64,000 nt of DNA from Sphingobacteriales bacterium JAD_PAG50586_3 (lineage in GTDB: Bacteria; Bacteroidota; Bacteroidia; CAMBQF01), in NCBI GenBank assembly GCA_023213195.1, contig CP096135.1:1010616-1074615 (forward strand), read 5' to 3'. Every line of letters starts with the position of its first letter. Within the stretch, counting starts at the first letter, position 1. Under the pieces are notes generated by a model. That model ran no database searches and was not told where the DNA came from. It saw only the letters and a list, made by a program, of their open reading frames with translations. Below, piece after piece: positions 56,154 to 64,000 of this stretch. The position numbers and the translations under genes are program-made.

Positions 56154-58531
56154 CTAGTGTGATACAATAATCTTTTTCACCGCGTCGCCGCAACGGATTA
56201 AGTACAGGCCGTTTACCCAACCATCGGTATAGATAGTGCCTTGCCCCGTTAGCGTTTCGCTGTGTATTATCTGCCCCACGTTATTCATTACTTCTACTTT
56301 TTGAGGCTTGCTCTCGTCCAAGCCCACTATGCGGAAATAGGTGCTGGCGGGGTTTGGGAATATTCCAATGTGCGATGCTACAGTAGTGTTTACCCCCAAC
56401 ACTTTCTCGTTATCATCGTTAAAGGTGGGTGTTTTAATTTCAAACGGACCTGTACCGTTGGGTATACGGGCATAGCCCATATCTTCTGTTTGTTGGCCAA
56501 AGGTTACAGAGTCTACAATAGCTAACGATGCATCCAGTAAATACACAACTTCGCCTGCGGCTGATAGTTTAAAGTTTGTGTGGTTGGTAGGGCCTTGGGC
56601 GCTGTCTTCATCAGCCCAAAAAACCATGTACCCATTAGCCGGAATTACAGTGCCTTGGGCCAGTTCCCATTTGTCAAGGTTGGCAGGGTTATCAGTTAAA
56701 TAGAAACCGCTTAAATCAACACTAAAATTGTTGTTGTTGTGTAGTTCAATCCAGTCTTCGTACTCACCTGCTTCGTCGGCATGTGTGGTGCTGTTAGATG
56801 CCATAAGCTCGTTAATAACCACGCCTGTTATGGTAGAACCTGTCGGCAGAATATTGTACACATATACATCGTGCTCTGCACCTACGGGGCTGTAGCTTAC
56901 AGATAGGGCCGCGTTGTTAGCGACAGCCTCTACATAAAAGCGTACCCATGTACCGGCAATTTGCCCCGGGATTGATGCGCCAAAAGTACCATCACCAGCG
57001 GCACCATCGTTATGCGCGCCATCGTCAAACATCTGTACCATAGTAAAGTTGCCTACAAGGCCGGTAGCGTAGTATAGGTTAACAGCGTTAATGCCATTGG
57101 TAGAAGTTATTGCTGTTTGCACGTTCGCTGTTTCGCCGGGTAGTGGGGCTGTCCAAGCCTGGTTGCTGTTGTTGTAGTAAGCAACGGTGCTAATAGTGGG
57201 CGCTACCTGTGCCACTTCTGAATTAGCCATAAGGTTGTTACGGTGCGTGTTTATGTAGTTTTTTAGCACAGTAACCTCGGTGCCAAACTGGGTGTAGGTA
57301 TACAGTTTTTTAGGGTCGCTGTTTACAAGGGCATCTATTTGCGCTTTGTAACTGTCTAAAACAGCATTGCAGTTAGCAGGGGTCATCTCATCCTGAATAA
57401 TAGTACGCATGTGCGCTAAGTAACGTTGCCTCCACTTTGGTATAGCCAGCAGCTTATTCAGCAACGGGTAGTTGGCATTGTCGGCATGGTAAAAAGGGCT
57501 CCAGGTGTTGGTGTTGGTTTTCATTACGCTGTTGCCATCAAACTCAAGCGGGGTTAAGCGGCCTGTCTCAGGCTCGTAGTATACGTAGTAATCCATTTTG
57601 CCTTTGTATACGTAGCTATCATCATCGCCAAAAGCAATTTCCGATGCTAAGAACCACAATACACGGTCAACATCAAAAAAGTAGGTAGTACCGTTGGCAG
57701 GTTGGCGGTAGAGGTGTTGTTTAGCGCGTTGCAACCCGCAACCAGCTTGCTCCACGAATCGTTAATATCAGTACTTTTTAATGTGTATTTAGATTGATAT
57801 AAGGCAGTATCGGCACCTAAGTAATTAAGCGCGGCAGTACCATCGCCCCACTGGCCGCCACCGCCACCACCCGGGCCGCCTGTAGTGCGCACGTGTGCAC
57901 GCCAGTTAGCACCATCGTTGCTCAAAAACCATTCATCAAGCAAATCTTTATTTACCTGCTGCACGTTTGGGTATAGGCCCCAGTCGGCGTTGTTTAGGTA
58001 CAGGTGCACAAAGTTGGCTTTTGCAGCGGGTATGTGCTTGCGTATCTGGTGCAGGTAAAACACCTCGCGCAAGAATGATGCATCTTCAAACGAGTTATTA
58101 AAATTAAGGGTTTTGTAGCCCATAAGGTCTTGCCCATCGTGGGTAAACTCCATATCAACCCCAAACGATTTTTTCTGTGAGTTTTGAACGTTTTGGTACG
58201 ATGTGTTGCCTTTAAAACCCACGCCTACACTATCGTAGGTAACACCATCAACCGTTAGGTTAGCGGCAATTTTAGTACGTGTTTGGTAGTTTTGCTGCAT
58301 CAGCGACCAATAGTTGGTCTGGGGGAAGTCTATATACACACTGCGTATTAATGTAGTATCGTATAGGCCCGATGTAGGTGGTGCACCGCCTGTTTTTAGC
58401 GTATGCCCATCAGGACTTAAGCGCATTTCCAACGGAAAGTTTTGCGCGTTTAGGCTTAGCGCGCCTGCTAAAAGCACTGCTACTGTAATAAAGCGTGTAA
58501 AACGCTGAGCGAAAGTAATTCCTGTATGCAT
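56154..58531 (-). CDS. Secreted CotH-kinase-like protein with lamin-tail domain and T9SS signal (frameshift)
   Basis: About 790 residues when joined. A signal peptide ends at LSLNA; then a CotH domain (VYIDFPQTNYWSLMQQNY, VGFKGNTSY, KKSFGVDMEF, LREVFYLHQIRKHIPAAKANFVHLYLNN) continuing past the break at about 57700 into DVDRVLWFLASEIAFGDDDSYV, YYVYYEPETGRLTPLEFDGN; then Ig-like stretches; a lamin-tail domain (VVINELMASNSTTH, EYEDWIELHNNN); and a T9SS type A sorting domain (IGIFPNPAS... GLYLIRCGDAVKKIIVSH). Predicted to be exported by the type IX system and anchored or released at the surface. CotH proteins elsewhere phosphorylate partner proteins; the role here is unknown. Confidence 0.9.
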
Positions 58532-58983
58532 TTTAAATTAAGGTTAGGAATATGTTAAGAGCAACAAATGTGAGAAAGGTTTAATTGCCTATCTAACATT
58601 TTTTTACCCTCGTTACCTCGGGGAAATAATTTGGTGTGTGGATTGTGGGTGTCGCTCCTACGGAGCTTGTAAAGTATGTGCGCGGTTTTTCTATTGACAT
58701 TTCGTCCCTATGGGACTTAAAAATATAGTTTCAGAGTAGCGCTAGCAAAGCAATTGCATGGCTTTTCTATTGATATATCGTCCCTCTGACACTTATATAA
58801 CAAAGCTCCGGAGGAGCGGTATGTCAATAGAAATAGCACAAAAAATGTTTCAAGCCCCGTAGGGGTGATACCTGATTGGTAATATTAGGGACTAAAAATC
58901 CCTCCCCTCATTACATTCGGGTACTCCCTTTATTTAAAGGGAGAATTACTTTTACTAGCCCCCAACACCTAGAACCTAAAAAC
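58532..58983. repeat. Repeat-filled gap with CAATAGAAA-family copies 2 (partial) and 3
   Basis: Copy 2: GCTCC-TAC-GGAGC (58654-58666), TTTCTATTG (58688-58696), GTCCC-TAT-GGGAC (58704-58716). Copy 3 (full, 58764-58874): TTTCTATTG / CAATAGAAA (58764-58772, 58825-58833), GCTCC-GGA-GGAGC (58805-58817), CCCC-GT-AGGGG. Then CCCTCCCC and TCCCTTTATTTAAAGGGA of the palindromic class (to 58945). No gene. Confidence 0.75.
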
Positions 58984-60289
58984 CTACTTAGCCAATCCGC
59001 CACTCAGCCTCAACAATTCCGTTTCGGCAAGTTTTAGTTGGAAGCCCGCTTGTATAAGGCGGTTTTGAGAGTCTTGCAGGGTTTGTTGGGCCAGCTTTAA
59101 ATCAATAGTAGTGCAGTTGCCCACGCGGAAACGCTCTAACATAATGTCAACGTTTTCCTTTGCAAGGCCTTCGTTTTCTTTCTCTAAAATGTATTGCTCT
59201 TTGGCGGTGCTGTAGTTGTACCACGCGGCGCTAAAACCATTATTTACCTGTGTTTGCAAATCTTTCAACTGCAATTCTGCGGTAGAAAGTTGAATGTCGG
59301 TATTCTTTATAATGCGCTTGGTGTTAAGGCCGTTGTAGAGGTTCCAGGTAAGGCTTAGGCCACCTGTAAAACCATAGCTTTGGTTGTATAAACTAAAGCC
59401 TGCCTTGACTGCTGCTGCGGGCAAAGTTATACTGCGAGCCCAACAACACCGTTGGCGAAATAGCCGAGCGGGCAATTTTAGTATTGTAAGCAGCTATATC
59501 AACATTACGGTTTAGCACCATAATATCAATGTTGTTTTGGTATAGCGCTTTCCGCAGTGAGTCGTAGTTAAGCGAGTCTAACTCGGGGGTAATTTCTTCT
59601 ACCGTAAAATCCTGGTTATCGTCTTTAGCTAAAATTTGGTTTAACTGTGCCTTGGCAATCATTACCGCTCCCTTTTGGCGTATAATCAACGATTTCTGCT
59701 CATTCAAATCAATCTTAGCTTGCAGCATATCTGTTTTAGCGGCAGAGCCAATGGTAAAGCGGGTATCGGCAATTTTTAGGCGCTCGGTAAAAATAGCCAG
59801 GTTAGAATCTAGGTTAGTAAGGGTTTGCTGCTCGCGCAATACATTAAAATATGCCGACATTACATCGCCCACCGTGTTATTAATATCGCTTTTTAGCTGC
59901 GTTTCATTAAACGATTGAACAACGCCCAGTTGCTTGTATAAATAATGTGCCCGCAGGCCGTTAAACAGTACCCAGTCTACTGTTATGCCTGTGCCGTAGT
60001 TGCTAGAGCCTACACCGTTTTTTACAATCTCGGTACCGTTAGTAAAGCGCTGGTTAATGTTGTTGTTACCGATAGTGCCGTTAGCTACAAAATTTATTTG
60101 CGGGGTAAACCCTGCGTTGCCGATAGTATGGTTGTTAGCGGCAATCTGGGCATTGTTTTTAGAGATTTGTATGCCGTAGTTATTCTTTAAAACAGTTTCT
60201 ATAGCGGTGTTAAGGGTAAGCGTGGTTTGCCCGTAAACACCGCTAACTGCAAGCACCAACGGAAGTATGAGTGTCAGTTTAAGCTTCAT
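58984..60289 (-). CDS. TolC-family outer-membrane channel of the RND operon (frameshift)
   Basis: About 434 residues from the ATG at 60289 (signal MKLKLTLILPLVLAVSGVYG). Two OEP repeats: TLTLNTAIETVLKNNYGIQISKNNAQ, FNVLREQQTLTNLDSNLAIFTERLKIADTRF, and after the break at about 59405-59420 FTGGLSLTWNLYNG and GFSAAWYNYSTAKEQYILEKENEGLAKENVDIMLERF. The start overlaps the end of the RND gene by 11 nt, so they are translationally coupled. It completes the membrane fusion protein - RND - channel pump. Only weakly like the TolC-type protein at 8341, which belongs to the other pump. Confidence 0.9.
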
Positions 60290-63200
60290 TTTCTTTGTTT
60301 TTGCGGCGGCTTGCAAACCATTGTTTAACCTGAATGTTTGATGCGTGTAGCGATGGCACAATGTATAACGTAATAGCCAGCGAGAACATAATACCACCAA
60401 TTACCACAATGCCCATAGGTACGCGGCTTTGTGCGCCTGCGCCTAATGCCAGCGCAATAGGTAAAGCGCCCAGGGCCGTTGCAATACTCGTCATTAAAAT
60501 AGGGCGTAAACGCAGGGTAGCGCCTTCTAATACAGCATCGGTGCGCTGCTTGCCACCCTCTACCAGGTGGTTGATGAATTCTACAATTAAAATACCGTTT
60601 TTGGTAACAAGGCCTATCAACATAATAATACCAATTTGGCTAAAGATGTTGATGGTTTGGTTAAAGTACCATAGCGAGAATATAGCGCCTGCAATGGCAG
60701 GTGCCGCGGTAAAAAATATGATTATTACAGGGTCTACAAAACTCTCAAACTGGGCGGCTAGTAATAAATAAATAAGTACCAAGGCCAGTAAAAATGCAAA
60801 GTACGCGTTTGATGAACTTTCAGCATAATCGCGCGAGGCGCCGGATAGGGCAGTGGTAAAAGAATCGTCTAGTACCTTGTCCGCAATTTTATTCATCTCT
60901 TCAATGCCATCGCCAACGGTTTTGCCTTGTGCAAGGCCGGCCGATACGGTAGCCGACATGTACCTGTTGTAATGGTATATCTGCGGCGGACTGGCAGTTT
61001 CGTCAAACTTAACAACGTTATCCATCTGTATAAGCTCGCCTTTATCGTTACGCACATACAGCGATTTTAAGTCGAGCGGCTTGTTACGGTCTTTATAATC
61101 AAACTGGCTCATTACCTGGTACTGCTTGTTGTTCATGGTAAAGTAGCCAATGCGTGTACCGCTGAATGATAGCTGAAGGGCTTGCCCAATATCGGCAACA
61201 GATACCCCTAATAGCTTAGCCTTTTGCCTGTCGGGCACTACGGTAAATTCAGGCTTATTAAATTTCAGGTTAACATCAAACCCTTGAAAGGTGGGGTTTT
61301 TGCTTACCTCGTCCATAAACTTAGGCAGCTTTTCTTTCAGCTTTTCAAAGTTGGGGGCTTGTATAACATATTGAACGGGCAAAGCACCACGAGCCGCGCC
61401 ACCACTGGCCGATATGGTTTGCTCCTGCTGCGCGAAAACCTTACCCTCGGCAAAACCTGCCGCTTTTTTATTCAGGTAGGCGGCTATGTCTTTTTGGCTG
61501 CGTTCCCTATCGCCGGGCTCTGATAAACGCATGCGCACAAAGCCTGTGTTTACCGCGCCGGAGCCTGTAAAGCCGGGGGCTGTAACGGTAAGTACCATCT
61601 CGGCTTCTGGTACAGAGTCTTTAACCAGTTTGCCTAACTTCAACATAAAGGCATCGGTATAGCCAAACGATGATGATTCAGGGCCAATAATTTGTAAGCG
61701 CAGGTTGCCACGGTCTTCTAAGGGTGCAAGCTCTGATTGCAGCATGCTGCCAAAGCCAATAATCACACCTAAACAACCAACCCAAATTAATGTGGGCAGC
61801 CACCAACCGGCGCGTACAAACGAAGCAAGCGAGTTTTTATAGCCATTTTCCATAGCCTCGAAAAACGGCTCTGTCATCTCGTAAAAACGACTTTTCTTTT
61901 GGTCTTTGCGGAACAGCTTGGCATTAAGCATGGGGGTTAACGTAAGCGATACAAAAGCCGATATAAGTACTGCAGCGGCTATAACTACGCCAAATTCGCG
62001 GAACAGGCGGCCTACAAAGCCCTCCATAAAAATAACGGGCATAAACACCGCCGCAAGCGTTAACGAGGTAGATACTACAGCAAAGAAAATTTCTTTTGAG
62101 CCCTCTATAGAGGCCTCGAGAGGCCGCATACCGGCTTCTATCTTCTTGTATATGTTCTCGGTGACGACAATACCATCATCTACCACCAGCCCCGTTGCCA
62201 TTACAATAGCCAGCAGGGTAAGCACGTTTATAGAAAACCCGAAAATGTACATGATAAAGAATGTACCTATAAGCGATACGGGAATATCAATAAGCGGACG
62301 GATAGCAATAACCCAGTCGCGGAAGAAGAGGTAGATAATAAGCACCACCAGTATAATGGCAATGATTAATGTTTCTTCAACCTCTTCAATAGATTGGGTA
62401 ATAAATTTAGTATTGTCTAACGCCAGGTTAAGTTTAAACTCTTTGGGCAGTTCTTTTTCAAGCACGGCGTAGCGTTTGTAAAACTCTTCGGCAATATCAA
62501 GGTAGTTAGAACCCGGCTGGGGCACAACACCAAGGCCCACCATGGGTATGCCGCTTTCGCGCAATATGGTTTCGGGGTTTTCCGATCCTAGCTCGGCACG
62601 GCCAATATCAGACAGGCGTATGTTACGGTCGCCCTAGCTAGCAACAATCAGGTTTTCAAAATCGGCCTCGGTTTTAAGGCGGCCCAGGGTGCGCACTACA
62701 AGCTCTGTATTGGCGCCGTAAATTTTACCGCCGGGCACCTCCACATTTTCCCTGTTTATAGCTGCCGATACATCGGCAGGGGTAAGGTTATAAGCGGCCA
62801 GTTTTTGCGGGTCTAACCAAATGCGCATAGCATAGCGTTGCTGCCCCCAAATTTGTATGGTACTAACGCCCGGTATGGTTTGTAGGCGTTGGGCAATAAC
62901 ATTCTCTGCATAATCAGATAGTTGCAGGCGGTTAAGCTTATCGCTTTGCAGGGTAAGGGCCACAATAGCATCAGAACTTGCATCTTGCTTAGATACTACG
63001 GGTAACCCGTCAATATCTTGCGGTAACGAGCGCACGGCTTGAGATACCTTATCGCGCACATCGTTAGCGGCGGCTTCTAAATTGGCATCAAGGTTAAACT
63101 CAACCGTAATTTGGCTGCTGCCTAAGTTGCTTGATGATGATATGGTGCGGATGCCATCAATACCGTTAATGGCTTTTTCTAACGGCTCTGTAATTTGCGA

Positions 63201-63380
63201 TTCTATTACCTCGGCATTGGCACCGGTGTAGCTGGTACGTACGTTAATAATGGGCGGGTCAATAGCCGGATATTCGCGTACGCCTAAAAAGTTAAAACCA
63301 ATGGCGCCAAACAGCATTATAACTACAGACATTACTATAGCCAGTACCGGGCGCTTTATGCTGGTGGTAGATAAACTCAT
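60279..63380 (-). CDS. RND (HAE1-type) efflux pump, interrupted by one in-frame TAG
   Basis: About 1033 residues, an inner-membrane proton-driven pump with 12 helices and two large periplasmic loops. N-terminus SIKRPVLAIVMSVVIMLFGAIGF; porter region GIDGIRTISSSSNLGSSQITVEF; helix 4 carries the proton-relay Asp pair (GLVVDDGIVVTEN); late helices with GIIMLIGLVTKNGILIVEF. Frames before and after 62634-62636 are the same, separated only by TAG in GCTAGCTAGGGCGAC; a C would restore Gln in CCAGG. Likely exports drugs or bile-salt-like compounds. Coupled to the membrane fusion gene (gap 2 nt) and to the TolC gene. Confidence 0.92.
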
Positions 63381-63382
63381 TC

Positions 63383-64000
63383 TTATTTTCCGGCTTTAAT
63401 AATTTTTATTGGTGCTTCATCGCGCAGCACCATAACGCCTGTTACTATCAGGCTGTCGCCCTCTTTCAATCCCTTTAATACCTGTATGGTAGAGTCGTTG
63501 CGTATGCCGGTTTCTACATCTATAGACTTGGCTTTGCCGCCTTTTACCACAAATGCTTTTTGCCCGCGTACACCCGGTATAAGCGACTGTGTAGGTACTA
63601 AATACGATATTTCATTATCCTGTAAATCAAGCTTTACTTCTGCAAAAGAGCCGGGCAATACTTTGCCATCGGCATTAGGGTATATAGCGCGTATGCGCAG
63701 GGTGCGGGTAGCAGGGTCTATTTTAGGCTCTATGGCCAGTATTTTAGCTACGCGTAGCTGGTCGTCGCCACGCACATTAAACTTAACCTCGGTACTATTG
63801 GTAATTAGTGGCGAGTAACGCTCTGGCACGCTAAAATCTATTTTTACCGGTTTAAGCTGCTGTATGGTGGCAATAATGTTGGCAGATGTAACGTAGCTGC
63901 CGTTGCTAACGCTTTTAAGGCCTACAACCCCATCAAAGGGCGCATAAATCTCAGTTTTGGCAATTTGTGCCTTGGTAAAGTCTATATCAGAATTAAGGCT
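63383..64000 (-). CDS. RND membrane fusion protein (AcrA/MexA type), C-terminal part cut by window edge
   Basis: The open frame continues to the right edge (reading LNSDIDFTKAQIAKTEIYAPFDGVVGLKSVSNGSYV, the second half of the coiled coil and the lipoyl domain) through the beta-barrel (PVKIDFSVPERYSPLI, GSFAEVKLDL) and membrane-proximal domain (VLKGLKEGDSLIVTGVMVLRDEAPIKI). About 205 residues are visible. It bridges the RND pump to the TolC channel; its stop is 2 nt before the pump start, same operon. The internal GTG/ATG candidates near 63829 are not real starts. Confidence 0.93.
   Translation of the reverse strand, partial: SLNSDIDFTKAQIAKTEIYAPFDGVVGLKSVSNGSYVTSANIIATIQQLKPVKIDFSVPERYSPLITNSTEVKFNVRGDDQLRVAKILAIEPKIDPATRTLRIRAIYPNADGKVLPGSFAEVKLDLQDNEISYLVPTQSLIPGVRGQKAFVVKGGKAKSIDVETGIRNDSTIQVLKGLKEGDSLIVTGVMVLRDEAPIKIIKAGK

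Overview
The window is chromosomal DNA of a member of the Bacteroidota. The evidence is a CotH-type secreted protein ending in a type IX secretion (T9SS type A) sorting domain, a DUF4293 protein, a type III glutamine synthetase, a Rho factor with a long N/Q-rich insert, a B1 metallo-beta-lactamase of the flavobacterial kind, and many Bacteroidota-type promoters (TTG - about 19 nt - TAnnTTTG). A narrower placement (Chitinophagales/Sphingobacteriales-like) is only a guess.

Layout. 1-3.8 kb: end of an OmpR-family response regulator, its histidine kinase, a UspA-like protein and a SulP transporter. 3.9-5.3 kb: asnS. 5.4-10.4 kb: a minus-strand tetR-tolC-emrA-emrB-like drug efflux operon with three copies of a predicted operator (TTAAAC-N4-GTTTAR). 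10.5-14.4 kb: rsmI, small membrane proteins, a fatty-acid-hydroxylase/sterol-desaturase family enzyme and a DUF695-like protein. 14.5-20 kb: one giant collagen-like surface protein. 20.3-23.9 kb: nitrogen assimilation (type III glutamine synthetase, Amt). 23.9-25.8 kb: small membrane and secreted proteins. 26-32.4 kb: rho, a GNAT acetyltransferase, a MaoC-like protein, a secreted ankyrin/catalase pair, and a tRNA-Ser followed by a small GIY-YIG nuclease gene and a damaged second tRNA-Ser copy. 32.4-33.6 kb: a gene-free island of palindromic repeats. 33.6-43 kb: several SDR enzymes, a B1 metallo-beta-lactamase, an exonuclease, HxlR and Crp regulators, a hydrolase and a DUF5690-like transporter. 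43-50 kb: small exported proteins and a phosphonate-related FAD oxidoreductase/HAD pair. 50-56 kb: hisS, a serine beta-lactamase-fold hydrolase between two copies of a long repeat, ettA and an SRPBCC protein. 56-64 kb: a CotH/lamin-tail T9SS cargo protein and a second efflux operon (membrane fusion protein - RND pump - TolC) running off the right edge.

Two things affect every reading of this window. First, about twenty genes, including essential ones (asnS, rho, ettA, glnN), carry single-base frameshifts, mostly one base missing from a homopolymer, and two carry an in-frame TAG inside CTAGG. I read these as consensus errors, probably long-read, and give joined coordinates for the reconstructed genes. 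Second, the intergenic DNA is full of structured repeats. The most interesting family (40992-41198, 52905-53065, 55204-55347, plus a 3' fragment at 36912-37015) keeps the same nested helices and a terminal hairpin with loop GACAAG while the stem bases change in compensating pairs. That is what a selected RNA or single-stranded DNA fold looks like. The tRNA-Ser / GIY-YIG / tRNA-fragment arrangement is the other candidate for an undescribed mobile module.

Seven genes have a TAnnTTTG box only 3-6 nt before the start codon, so leaderless transcripts are likely.
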